64,000 nt of DNA from Azolla caroliniana (lineage: Eukaryota > Polypodiophyta): positions 18,724,001 to 18,788,000 of the forward strand of contig JBHGNT010000016.1 of NCBI GenBank assembly GCA_043228905.1, read 5' to 3'. Under the pieces are notes generated by a model that saw nothing but the letters and a program-made list of their open reading frames with translations, was not told the origin of the DNA and made no database searches. Numbering within the stretch: position 1 is the first letter of the stretch; every line of letters begins with the position of its first letter. The translations under genes were made by a program, and so were the position numbers. Below, piece by piece: positions 32,360 to 43,082 of this stretch.

Positions 32360-32883
32360 TATGGATCCCCCATTACGCGCACATTGTCGAGCTGCTCGAC
32401 GGATTATTAAAGAAAGGGAGGAAATTCGAATGGGATGAAGAGCACACGGGGGCGGTTCAGAGACTGAAGGAGATGTTGACGGTACCACCGACTCTCCAGA
32501 AAGCGGTATACAAGGTGAACACTCCGATTTATGTGACGACGGACACGAGTCTGACCGGAATCGGATGGTTGATCAATCAGGAGGACGAGGCTAGCACGTG
32601 GTTCCCCGTCCGGTTCGGTGTGAAGGTGTTGAGCGAGCGGCAATGAGGATACGCCCAAATTAAATGCGAACTGTGGGGTATCATTTCAACGGTCAAGGCT
32701 GACAAAGACTACTTGATAGGGATAGAGGTGATAGTCGAGATGGACTACCTACCAATTCTCGGTATAGTTTCCAGATGCGCGATTCCGGACCTGGCAATGC
32801 TCAGGTGGATCACGCACAATTCGATAACCAGGCACATCTCTGGAAAGGACAATGCCATGGCCGATATGCTTTTGAGAGCATGA
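32360..32883 (+). pseudogene. gypsy-3 RNase H
   Basis: Continues exactly across the solo LTR: HIVELLDGLLKKGRKFEWDE, then TTDTSLTGIGWLINQED (RNase H first Asp block), a stop at 32644-32646, CELWGIISTVKADKDYLIG, and HISGKDNAMADMLLRA ending in TGA. Confidence 0.85.
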
Positions 32884-33243
32884 TTCGATAACAAGGACGA
32901 CATGGTGTCAGAAGACGAAGAAGTCGGTGTGGATTTCTTGGAGTCGGCTCGAATGTTAGGAAATAGACGAAGCACTCTGGCCTTGAACGTGTTCAACGAG
33001 AACGGTTACAATGGGGAGTGGCTTCAAATCAAGCGGTTTCTGAGCACGATGGCACCATATCCGAAATGGACAAAAGAGGAAGCGGGTTGGATCCAGAAGA
33101 AGGCTTATTGGTTCTTCCTACAAGATGGGAAGATCTAGCAACATCCGAAGAGGCGGACCGGCACACCACTCCGGGTGGTGACAATGGAAGAGTAACAATG
33201 GGTGCTCGTGTCGGAGTTCAACAAGAGTGCTTGGTCTGGACAT
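32884..33243 (+). pseudogene. gypsy-3 connection/integrase N-terminus
   Basis: Open to 33138 with LALNVFNENGYNGEWLQIKR, a linker type known between RNase H and integrase, then the start of the integrase zinc region (SEFNKSAWSGH) at 33210-33243. It is cut there by the copia-E LTR. The rest of integrase is not found. Confidence 0.7.
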
Positions 33244-33245
33244 AG

Positions 33246-33514
33246 TGTTGGGAATAAAGGGCCATCATGCCTTTTATTAGTGCACGAGTGTGAATGCACT
33301 AGTAGCACTCTTTTGACTTGTATATACATACTATCTAAAAACCAAAAATTAGAGGTACAGTCTTTGTACCCAAGATAGTGTGCATCTCTCTCTCTCACTC
33401 AGACTCTCTCCCTCTCTCCTTCTTTGTACCCAAGATAGCATGTATCTCTCACTCTCACTTAGACTCTCTTCCTCTTTGTTTTTTTCGTAAACCCTAATCC
33501 TCGTGCTGCCTTCA
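33246..33514 (+). mobile_element. copia-E 5' LTR
   Basis: 269 bp, TGTTGGGAATAAAGGGCC...GCCTTCA, followed by primer site TGGTATCAGAGC at 33518. It contains a 60-bp direct duplication (units from 33361 and 33421, tctttgtacccaagatag). Confidence 0.9.
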
Positions 33515-33517
33515 AAT

Positions 33518-33764
33518 TGGTATCAGAGCTGGGTTTAGAGTTTTCCGCAGAGCAAGGTTTAGGGTTTTATGCAGAGAAAAGTTTAGGGTTTTCTGTAGAG
33601 CAGAGTTTAGAGTTTTCTACAGGTAGAGTTTAGGGTTTTCTACAAAGCAAGTCTTTTTATGAAGAGTAGGTCACGTTTTCTGTAGGCAGGTCATGTCTTT
33701 CTACAGAGTAAGCCTCTCTTTTTTCTGGACAGCAGGTTTGGTCCTCCGTTTAGGCTAAGAAATC
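33518..33764 (+). other. copia-E primer site and leader with short tandem repeats
   Basis: Initiator tRNA-Met type primer site at 33518-33529. Downstream, 5-6 imperfect units of about 27 bp (gagtttagggttttctacag type) run from about 33535 to 33645. Confidence 0.8.
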
Positions 33765-34700
33765 ATGACTAGCAGCAGTGATAGTAGCCACCTTATGCAC
33801 ATCAAGAAGCTTGAGGGTGCACATAACTTTTCGGTATGGAAAAAGCAGTGCTACAACATCCTGTTGCAAAGGAAGCATGCAAAGCCTATAAAAGTCAAAG
33901 GGGTAAAGCCTACATATATGGACCAAGATGATTGGCAAGAGTTGAACGAGCTTGCACCCTCGACTATTGAGTTGTCAATCTCTAATGCCTTGCTTTTTAA
34001 TATTGAAGGTTTGGACTCCGCCTATTCTATATGGACTAGACTAGAGGAACCATATGCCCAAAAGACGGCAGTTAGCAAAGTTTATTGGCTTAAGAAACTT
34101 ATGGATTTGTGTATGACAGAGGGCACACCCATGTCAACTCACCTAAGTGAGTTCAATTCCATTTTCAGCCAGCTGGTTACCTTGAAATTCATCATTGATG
34201 ATGAGTTTAAGGCCACGTTTTTACTTTGCACCTTGCCAGAAAGTTGGGATACTTTCAGGACTGCTATGAGTGATTCAAATGCAATGCTTCTTTATGCCGA
34301 TGTAGAGAGTTCTCTACTCATGGAAGAGATGAGTCGGCAAAACAATGCATCCAATAAGTCCTCTAGTGTGATGCATATGAGGGGTAGTTGACAACAGAGA
34401 GGCAAATCTAATAGTTATGGCCATAGTAAATCACGTGGTAAAGATGTAGAATGCCATCACTGTGGCAAAAAGGGTCATTTTAAATGTGATTGTTTCAAAT
34501 GGAAGAAAGAGAAAGGAAAGGGAAGGAAGATAGATGATTTCATAGAAGAAAAGAGAGACATTCAACCAATGAAAGGCAATACTAAAATTGAAGAGGTGAA
34601 TGTAGTCACTCATGATAGTGATAGTGGAAATGATGTACTCTTTGTTTCATCATGCCATAGAGAACATGCTTTACTTGCAGATACGGATGGTGACATGCAC
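33765..34700 (+). pseudogene. copia-E gag
   Basis: ATG at 33765, open to TGA at 34389-34391, then the same frame goes on with a CCHC knuckle CHHCGKKGHFKCDC at about 34453. UBN2-type gag (LEGAHNFSVWKKQCYNILLQ). One stop is the only break. Confidence 0.9.
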
Positions 34701-35845
34701 ACTTGGATACTCGATTCTAGTGCTTATTTTCATGTCACCCCTCATCGTGAGTGGTTTTCATATTACATAGGGGTCGACATCGTGTTGTCCATCTTGGGGA
34801 CAACTATACATGTGAAATTGCAGGTATTGGCATTGTACAATTACAGTTTCAGCATGGTTCTGCTTTCACACTTTAGCATGTACGGCATGTACCTCAACTC
34901 AAGAAGAGCTTGATTAGCATAAGACACCTAGATGATGATGGATTTCACACAACCTTTGGTGATGGGAAATGGAAGATTTGTAAGGGATCTAGAGTTATTG
35001 CCAAGGGTAGTAAAAGTGATATTTTGTATCCTCTCCATGTATCTAGTGTGAGTGATCATGTTGTTGCCATAACCGAGCAGCCTAGTGTTTCTTTGTGGCA
35101 TGGCCAGTTGGGACACATGAGTGAAATTGGTATGAAAGTATTGTCTCGTTTGGGTTACTTGCCATGTCTTCATTATGCTGCTTTTGAACATTGTGATCAA
35201 TGCATTTATGGTAAACATGTACAAACATCTCATAAAAAGTCTCTTTCATTGAAGTCGTCCCCGCTTGAGTTAGTACATTCAGATGTTTGTCAGATGCCAG
35301 GGCTATCATTAGGGGGAAAGAAATACTTAGTCATCTTTGTCGATGATGCTACACGGATGGTATGGGTTTACCCTATTCGTAGCAAGGATGAAGTGCTCGA
35401 CAAGTTTCAAACATTTTTGGCATTAGTTGAGAATCAAATTGATAAGACACTTAAGTGTCTTCGCTCTAACAATGGTGGGGAATAAGTGTCCAAGGCCTTT
35501 CAAGCATTTTGTGACAGCAAAGGGATAAAGAGGGAACTCACTACCCCTTATAATCCACCCCAAAATGGAGTTGCAGAGCGTATGAATCGGACCATTCAAG
35601 ATAAGTTCCGTACTGTGTTGTCTCATGCTGCATTACCCCATGGTTTTTGGGCAGAGGCTGTTATGACAGTTGTTCACTTGATTAATTGGTCACCTAACAG
35701 GTTTTTGGGAGGGGGAATGCCCCAAGAAGCGTGGTCGGGCAAGCCACCTTCATATGTTCACTTGAGAGTGTTTGGTTGTGAGGCTTTTGTGCACATTCGT
35801 AAAGAAGAACGCAACAAACTTGAGCCTGGAAATGTATTTTCCTAG
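34701..35845 (+). pseudogene. copia-E protease and integrase
   Basis: Protease WILDSSAYFHVTPH: Asp-Ser-Ser replaces the active-site Asp-Ser-Gly. A frameshift lies near 34770. From 34910 the integrase frame: LWHGQLGHMSEIGM, CDQCIYGK (zinc), VHSDVCQMPG and VIFVDDATRMVWVYP (Asp 1), RSNNGGE followed by a stop at 35483-35485 (Asp 2 position is Asn), and PPQNGVAERMNRT (Glu kept). Ends with WAEAVMTVVHLINWSPNRF and a stop at 35843. Confidence 0.9.
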
Positions 35846-36080
35846 GATACGGTGACGAGGGTGAAATGGGGTATAGATTGTGGGATCCCGAGAAAACAAA
35901 AATAGTACGCAGCAATGATGTTATCTTCCGGGAAAATCGCATGCATAAACAACCCGAAAAGACTGAGGAAGTACGTAGGGTTGTATTCTGTGAAGAAATA
36001 CGTTTTAGACAGGAAAATGTGCCCATTGTACAACAACAAACACATGTTGTAAACTTACTTGCAAGAAATGATCAGCCAAC
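35846..36080 (+). pseudogene. copia-E integrase-RT linker
   Basis: In a shifted frame: YGDEGEMGYRLWDPEKTKIV, RSNDVIFRENRMH. Then cut at 36081 by the gypsy-2-like LTR. RT and RNase H of copia-E are not found in the window. Confidence 0.8.
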
Positions 36081-36157
36081 TGTTAGGAATAGTACTAAGA
36101 CAGAGAAGAAATTAGTACTAAGTGGAATAGAGGGTGTAGAACACTCGAGAGAAGGAG

Positions 36158-36189
<32 letters not shown>

Positions 36190-36244
36190 TATATTATCGT
36201 CTTCGGAGATCAAATATGACCTATGAGACCAAAAATATTACATT

Positions 36245-36545
36245 TCACGTGATACGTGTGAAAGTGAGTAGTGACTCTCGATGTTCAAGAACTTTACCAA
36301 TGAATGTTGCAATCGAGAGTGCACATTGTGGTTGTGAGAGGAATTCATGCAAAGATTGGGCTCGATCGAAGAGATGTGGAAAGCATGGTCGAATATGATC
36401 AAAGGCAGAGCATTGTATCAAAGTGTGATACTCAGACTCGCGAACTTGTTTAGGGCAAAGTGTGCATAGCCGACCACTCTCATCACTTGTACCCCAACGC
36501 CCTGTTTCACATCGCAATGCATGTGAGCTAAGTCGCATGGAAGCA
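36245..36545 (-). pseudogene. LINE fragment: RT zinc-binding domain
   Basis: Reverse strand encodes RCETGRWGTSDESGRLCTLC, PKQVRESEYHTLIQCSAFD: the C-x2-C...H...C zinc-binding segment (zf-RVT) found after the RT of plant LINE elements. Only about 100 codons remain. It sits inside an LTR of a gypsy-2 relative. Confidence 0.75.
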
Positions 36546-36572
36546 ATGTGAAACAGGGCGTTGGGGTACAAG

Positions 36573-36581
<9 letters not shown>
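36477..36581. repeat. Perfect 36-bp inverted repeat
   Basis: Arms 36477-36512 and 36546-36581 are exact reverse complements (ctctcatcacttgtacccca... and its complement), separated by 33 bp. The left arm is part of the LINE coding sequence and the right arm is an inverted copy abutting a GA microsatellite. Confidence 0.95.
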
Positions 36582-36611
<30 letters not shown>

Positions 36612-37021
36612 TGTGTGTGTGTGTGTGAGTGAGAGATCGAGGGAGAGAAAATGATGATGATAGTGATATATTATGTGAGAAGAATATAAAAGGAAGGGTA
36701 GGAGGTTTAACACTGGCGTTGAACTGAGTTGGTTCGAAATAATGCCTTGTGCCTCCTTTTATAGTGTTCTGAGGAGTAGTCCTAAAGCTTTTAGAATGTT
36801 CCAGAGAAATCTAGAATATACATTAATTTTCTATAGTAAATCTTAAATAAAAATAATATCGATCTACTTCTAGAATGTTCCAGAGAAATATGGAATATAC
36901 ATTAATTTTCTATAGTAAAACTTAAATAAAAATAATATTGTACGAATTACAATAGATAGTGTAATGGTCAAGAGCTTGACCTATGTAACATAAGGTCATG
37001 GGTTCGAGTCTTGCCTTATCA

Positions 37022-37405
37022 TGACATTATCCCCATTTTAAAATGACGAGTGTCACGAGTCGTTTTGGATTGAGGACCCGATTTATTTGGATATTGACAA
37101 TGGAAGTCTTCAAGAACAGCATGAGCATTGGTCACATTCTCTATTGGTTCCCAAGTACGCTCATTGGGACTATATCCTAGCCAATCGACTACATAGTAGA
37201 GCTTGTTGCGAACAATCTTGGAATCGAGGATAGTAGCAACCTCATACTTAGGTCCATCTTCAAGTTCGATCGGGGGTGGAGGTTGTGGAATAAGTCTTGG
37301 GATGGTGCTGTCTTGATAAGGTTCGAGGAGAGAACTATGAAACACCGAATGTATGCAAAGTTGCGGGGGTAGATCGAGACGAAAATCGACATCATTAATC
37401 TTTCC
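37022..37405 (-). pseudogene. gypsy-2-like integrase C-terminus and chromodomain
   Basis: Reverse strand matches gypsy-2 at 19710-20105: IGKINDVDFRLDLPPQ, IHSVFHSSLLEPYQDS, YEVATILDSKIVRNKLYYVV, DWLGYSPNERTWEPIENV. Open, chromodomain intact. Truncated at 37405-37419 by the copia-C LTR. It shows at least two gypsy-2-family insertions in the window. Confidence 0.92.
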
Positions 37406-37419
37406 AATAATACGGAAAG

Positions 37420-38159
37420 TGTTGGGAGACAGGTCCCTCCGGATGGGAAGAGAGAAGAACAATGCCGATGAACAGTGTTGGGAAACCGGATGAGGAGTAC
37501 CCGGCTATGGAGAGCCATATGACGCAGACCCGGTGAGAACCAGATGAGGAGTACCCGGCTACGGAGAGCAGACCCGGTGAGAACCAGATGAGGAGTACCC
37601 GGCTACGGAGAGCCAGATGGCGCAGACCCGGTGAGAACCGGATGAGGAGTACCCGGCTACAGAGAGCCGGATGGTGCAGACCCGGTGAGGAATGCCGAAA
37701 CCGGATGAAGAGACATATTCATAAATATGTTTCTGAGAGTCCATCGAGGCTACATTTGTAAATAGTCGAAAAGTCATATTAGTATAAATATGACTTAGGG
37801 CAAACTTTTATTTACTGTTGTTATTTTCTTGTTGGTGCAAGAAAAGAGAGAGCGCGTAACTGTGTACAGAGAGAGAGAGAGAGAAAGAGGTCGTTGCCTC
37901 AGTTGTAACCACCGCCTGTGGCGAAGATTATGAGCACGAGGTCGTAGCCCCCGTGAACTCACTATTGTACATTCTTACATAGTGATAGTTTGCAACCTGT
38001 GGGCTACCGTGGTTTTTTCCCTAGTTTGGGGTTTTCCACGTAAACCTCCTGTGTACTCTTCTCTTCTTTGTGTCGTGCTTTTATTTCCCGTTTTCTGTGT
38101 ATGATTCTAAGCTCGGTTGTGGCCGAGCCTTGCGTATAGGGAGCGTGCAGTTCCTGTCA
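37420..38159 (+). mobile_element. copia-C 5' LTR
   Basis: About 740 bp, TGTTGGGAGACAGGTCCC...TTCCTGTCA, then primer site TGGTATCAGAGC at 38162. U3 contains four tandem units (37489-37690). Includes the family marker CTCGGTTGTGGCCGAG near the end. Confidence 0.9.
37489..37690 (+). repeat. Four tandem repeats in copia-C U3
   Basis: Units starting gatgaggagtacccggct at 37489, 37543, 37588 and 37641, spaced 54, 45 and 53 bp. Each carries cagacccggtgag. Confidence 0.9.
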
Positions 38160-38161
38160 AG

Positions 38162-38173
38162 TGGTATCAGAGC
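38162..38173 (+). other. copia-C primer-binding site
   Basis: TGGTATCAGAGC, initiator tRNA-Met type, two bases after the LTR. Confidence 0.93.
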
Positions 38174-38188
38174 AAAACGACACAGAAA

Positions 38189-40024
38189 ATGGACGAATCG
38201 TTTGGCGGCATGTTCAAGCTCACCGGCTCCAACTATTCAATGTGGAAGTCGAAGATGAGGGACATGCTCGTGGTTAAAGATCTTTGGTTACCAGTTCAGT
38301 TCGGGGATAAGAGACCGGACAAGATCGACGCCACAATATGGGAGGTGATGCACATGAAGACAATGGCGTACATACGGTGCTTCATCGACATGAGCCTATA
38401 CAACAACTTCAATGAAGAGAGCAAGGCTCATGAGCTCTGGGAGAAGATCGGCATAATGTTTCAAAACAAAAATGTTGTTAATCAGGTTTCGGTATTCCGG
38501 AAGCTAGTAAGACTCCGGTACCAAGATGGCTCCAGCATGGCGGAGCACATGAATGCCTTCCAAGGGCTGATCCACCAGGCAACTTCATTGGAAGTACCTC
38601 TCGCCGATGAGGTACTAGCGCTACTCCTGCTCGGTTCCCTCCCGGATAGCTGGGAGACGTTGGTTGTCACTTTGGGCAACGCCGGGCCGGAAGGAAAACG
38701 GTTATCCCTAGCAAGAGTAAAGTCGAGCTTGCTAGATGAGGAGGCGCGTCGGAAAGATAAAGATACGAGCTCCGACTCCAAAGCGCTCCTTACTGAATTG
38801 GAACGCGGAAGACATAGAAACCATAGTCCCCAAAATCGGGAGAAGTCGGGGACACGGTCAAAGTCAAGGGGGAGACCTACTTGCTTCTATTGCGGCAAGC
38901 CGGGACACTTCCAAAAGAACTATCGGCATTTCCGTAAAGACAAGGAAACCGACGGCACCGATTCGAACGGATACCGGACACCGGACCGGAACGGTAAAGA
39001 CCATAGGGGACCGGACCGGAAGGGAACGACGGCAATTGCGGCAAGTGAAGAGGAGTTTACGCTCATCACCGAGGAGAGTGAGATAAACCTTGCCGGTGAC
39101 GAGATGACTTGGGTGGTAGACTTCGGAGCTTCGTTCCACCTTACCCCGGACCGGAAATGCTTCTCATCCTACTCAGCCGGTGATCACGGCTGTGTCCGGA
39201 TGGGGAATGAAGGTACATGCCAAATTGTCGGCATAGGAGACGTGTGGTTGTCGACACCAACCGGATGCAAGTTGCTGCTGAAGGATGTCCGACACGTTCC
39301 GGAGGTTCAACTGAACCTGATATCAGCTGGTCGGCTAGATGATGAGGGCTACACGGGTAGCATCCGGAACGGTGTCATGAAGTTCAGCAAAGGGAGCCTG
39401 ATTGTGGCTCGGGCCCGGAAGGTAAACACACTGTACTTGATGAATGCCCGGTTATGTCCGGAAGAAGTGAACGTGGCATCCGACACTGCCGGTGAGCTGT
39501 GGCACAAGAGGTTGTGTCATATGAGCGAGAAGGGGATGAAGAAGCTTGCATACGACAACCTCATTCCAGTGAAGAATGTGCACTTGGAGAAGTGCACTGA
39601 TTGTTTGGCCTGTAAGCAAAACCGGACCTCCTTCCGACCAAGGCCACCGATGAGACGTAATGCACCACTGGAGTTGGTGTATACAGATGTGTGTCAAGTA
39701 GACACGAAGTCACATGCCGGAGCACAGTACTTCGTGACGTTCATAGATGACCACAACCGAAAGCTGTGGGCCACACCGTTGAAGACGAAGGATCAGGTGT
39801 TGTCCGTCTTCAAGGAGCTCCACGCGAGAGTGGAAAGAGAAACCGGCCGGAAGCTGAAGGCGGTTCGAGCAGATAACGGAGGAGAATACCGGGGGCAGTT
39901 CGAGGAGTATTGCCGCTCGAAGGGAATCCGGCTCGAATTTACCGTGCCAAAGACGCCGGAACTAAACGGACTGGCCGAGAGGATGAACCGGACCATAATG
40001 GAGAGGGTCCGGAGTATGCTAGAA
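38189..40024 (+). CDS. copia-C gag-protease-integrase, open but truncated
   Basis: Start ATG 38189 is the first after the primer site. Open for about 612 codons, then truncated at 40024 by an insertion; 15 foreign codons follow to a stop at 40069. Gag (MFKLTGSNYSMWKSKMRDML) with a knuckle CFYCGKPGHFQKNY whose last Cys is Tyr. Protease WVVDFGASFHLTP has Phe in place of the active-site Ser. Pre-integrase ELWHKRLCHMSEKGM, zinc CTDCLACK, integrase TFIDDHNRKLW, RADNGGEY and ELNGLAERMNR (all three acidic residues present). RT and RNase H missing. Without stops, but knuckle and protease substitutions argue against function. Confidence 0.92.
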
Positions 40025-41292
40025 TGTCGTGTGAATCTTCACACACTATGTAAAAAAATAATGAAATAATTATTATAGATTAGATTAGTAGCTTACTATA
40101 GAAAGATGGATATACTCAAGAGCTTCAAAATGTATTTTACTATATACAAAATGGAGAAATACATACCAAGTTATGAGAAAATAAGGTTTGATTAGATAGG
40201 GAAATTAGAACTATCCCACATAGATAGGAAAGTTAAGGTCCTGGCTATATAAACACCTTGAGCTCCCTCATTTGTCATTTGTGCTAAGAGCACTTTGGCC
40301 ACTTTGTCTTGATGGATGATGGTGGCCAAATTCCTTAAAACCGGAAACTGGTCGGTAAGCAAACCCGGAAAAGGGGTCCGGTAAGCAAATCCAGAAACGG
40401 GCTGGTAAGCAAATCCGACAATCGGCCGGTATGCAATCCGAAAACTGGCCGGTATGCAAAACTGGAACCAGCCGACAAGCAAAACCGGAACCGGAATGGG
40501 TATGCAAATCGGTCGGTAAGTAAAATCGAAAATCGGCCGGTAAGCAAAACCGGAATCGGCCGGCAAGCAAAACCGGAACTGACAAGCAAACCGGAAACCG
40601 GCCGGTAAGCAAACCCAGAACCGGAACCGGCAAGCAAAACCGGAACCGGCAAGCAAATCGGAACCAGCCGGCAGGCAAAATGGAACCGGCTACCGGACGA
40701 GGTTGGACACGGACGGACGAAAGATTGGATCATGCAACAAACTAAAGTAAAGTGAAGAGAACTAAAGTAAAGGCCATGTGGACGCAAGCAACTAAAGAAG
40801 GGAGTGCATGGAAAAAGTAAAGGTCATGCGGACAGTCACATGCAACCAAAAGAAAAAGCTAGGCAACTAAAAGTAGAGGCCATGCAACAAAATGTGGAAA
40901 GGCTATTATCAAGGGGGAACTCCATATTTATTCCATTTTTTTTCCTACACTAGGATAGACTCTCCATATTATAAATTTTTCTTTTCTTTTCTTTGGGAGC
41001 TCTCTTATCTTATCGAAGCCAAGAACCCTAATCTTCCCTACGGAAGCTATCTCTCAAGTAAACCATAATTTCTATACGGAAGCAATCTCTCAAAATCCAA
41101 AATTCCTTGTCAAAGCCATATCACTCAAGAATCATAATCTCTTATTTCCTCTAATCTATTATTCTAATCATCTCCATAAGATAAAACTTTTGTAATCCCA
41201 ATCTTGGGATTGATTGTAATCTTTCTTTCCCTTTTATTAATGAAATTTGTTAATCTTGCTCATTTCGGTTAATTCTTAGTACATAAATACAC
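40025..41292 (+). mobile_element. LTR-like insertion of unknown family
   Basis: Abruptly interrupts copia-C with TGTCGTGTGAATC. Has promoter-like ctatataaacacc at about 40243, a degenerate GC-rich repeat, a T-rich then AT-rich stretch with aattaatgaaa near 41240, and ends near a site resembling a degraded primer site (ttgatatcc, about 41297). A palindrome GTGTGAA-TC-TTCACAC is at 40029-40044. No second copy is in the window, so LTR status and the right edge are inferred. Confidence 0.45.
40335..40690. repeat. Degenerate ccggtaagcaaa tandem repeats
   Basis: About 14 imperfect units of 20-35 bp (variants of aaccggccggtaagcaaa). Minus-strand open frames across it (40192-40787) are repeats of Cys/Phe/Leu/Pro codons produced by the unit, not genes. 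Confidence 0.9.
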
Positions 41293-43082
41293 GAATTTGA
41301 TATCCTCTAGACAAAGGCCCCGGGGTCTTGCCTCAACGTTCACGTATCCTCGTCGTATTTTCGCGACAACGGTGAAAGTGAAAGATATCCAATTTGATTT
41401 GAGGCAAAGGTGCTTAATGGATGACAACGAAGGTATGCACAAGCAAACCGAGAGTTTTGTTCATTGCCATAAAGACTGATAAGGACCACTCAATTGACAT
41501 TGAAGTACGAATCTTGGGATTATTGTGTTGTTTCTGTTGAAAGCACTTCTATAGATAGATGGAACTTTTCCTCCCATCGATAATGTTGGCCTAGGATTCA
41601 GACAAGTGTATACCCTTTTGGTGGTGAATCCGATAGAGGTAGTTTTCAAGTAGCTCTAAGCTACTAGCTTACATAGTGTTATAGGATTAATGTGAATCTC
41701 TCTTTTACACTCTCTTGTACGCTTAAACATAGAAGTTAAAATGAAGACAATATATTATTACCACCACTCTTAGTACAAAGAGTTCTAGCACCAACAAGAG
41801 AGAGATATAAGTGTTTTATTTACTAATCACTATCACTAATCTCTCTTAGCTATTAATTACAAATACGGAGATAGAAGAGGAGGCTTAAAGTTTTAATCAC
41901 TAGGAGCAACTCTTAAGATTGAGCCACTAATGCGTTTTTAGTTTAGAGAGAGCCATACCATACATTGTGAAAATGCTCTACAAAGAAGTCTTCTACCTTG
42001 TGGTTGTCCAAATAGATCTATTTCGACCATTTGGGGTAGATATTTCCTCGTGTCAAAACCCAGGAAGCTTGAGGGTATTCTAGGATATCTGTATTGGGAT
42101 TGGCTCAAGGCCATATGTGTGGGTCTAAACCAAGCTCATCTAAAGGTACTCTTGATGCAAAAGTATCTTTAAGACCTACAAGATGCTTCCAAAGGGAGTC
42201 ACCTATTTTTTTAAATATATGCATATGATTTAATAAATGATGTTCTATAAATCCTTCCAATTACTCTAGTGTGAACCATATGGACATGTTGGGTTCCATC
42301 CCACTTGTTTGATACACATTTACAACGATCATCATCATCCTAGCTAATAATCTCCACATTCACATTAATTAGAGGTTCAACAATCCACTTCTTATACAAA
42401 ATTTGTGGGCTATTGTCAAACTAGTGGTCTTCCTCATTTGATTATCCCATCAAAATGGTGTGTTATCTTTTTACTACGTAAAGGGCGATCTTTAGGCAAA
42501 ATTTGTGTGTAAGCTACCCATTTTTGTTTTAAGATTTACAATAGGTTGATCTCAACCAATCACCAGACCATGGGGCATGCCTTATAGCCTTTTGTCTAAA
42601 GAACTTGAAAAAACCCATATCCAACATTGTCATGAGTAGTCCATGAACTTGAATCCCCAAGTCAAGAAGAAGAAGGTGTGGGGGTGTCTAAACTAAGTTT
42701 GGAGCATGCTAGGGTTCTAGGGAAAAGATTTGTCACTTTGAAGTCCAGAAAAATGTAGTCCATACTTCTATAAATCTTCGTGTCGAAAAGATAAACGATC
42801 GATTGATAATGGAGGGCGTAGATTCAATCATCTAAGAAATAGTGAACCGAAGCAGGAGAGGACATTGCAAGAAAGCAATCAACACTTTGATACATATTTC
42901 CAATTGCTGAAAGGGAAGAGAACTCTCTACAGATCTATCAAGCATAAACATAAGTTGTTGAGATGCTAAGCAATGTTAGTCCCAACACCGACCACTTTGA
43001 TGGAAGGGGTTTGTGCTGGGTGCTGTCGAGGAGCAAACAATCGATACATACAAGAACAAACGTTGTGGCGCTAAAAGGAGAA
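41293..43082. other. Non-coding stretch, nothing recognised
   Basis: About 1.8 kb, AT-rich, no long frame, no recognisable domain. It may be the internal part of the 40025 insertion or plain intergenic DNA upstream of the UMP1-like gene. Confidence 0.4.

Larger units (their letters stand above)
36081..37026 (-). mobile_element. gypsy-2-like 3' LTR, minus orientation, with internal insertion
   Basis: Reverse strand starts TGTCATGATAAGGCAAGACTCGAACC at 37026 and ends ...AGTACTATTCCTAACA at 36081, matching the gypsy-2 LTR ends. It is twice the normal length because about 400 bp (36177-36580) are inserted or replaced in its CT-rich middle, including a GATA microsatellite and a GA/GT microsatellite. 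Also has a local tandem duplication near 36805-36935. Confidence 0.85.

Noticed and set aside
40192-40787. Minus-strand frames of 136-154 codons rich in Cys, Phe, Leu and Pro
   Set aside because: They are the translated form of the ccggtaagcaaa repeat, open in several frames at once; no start context or domain.
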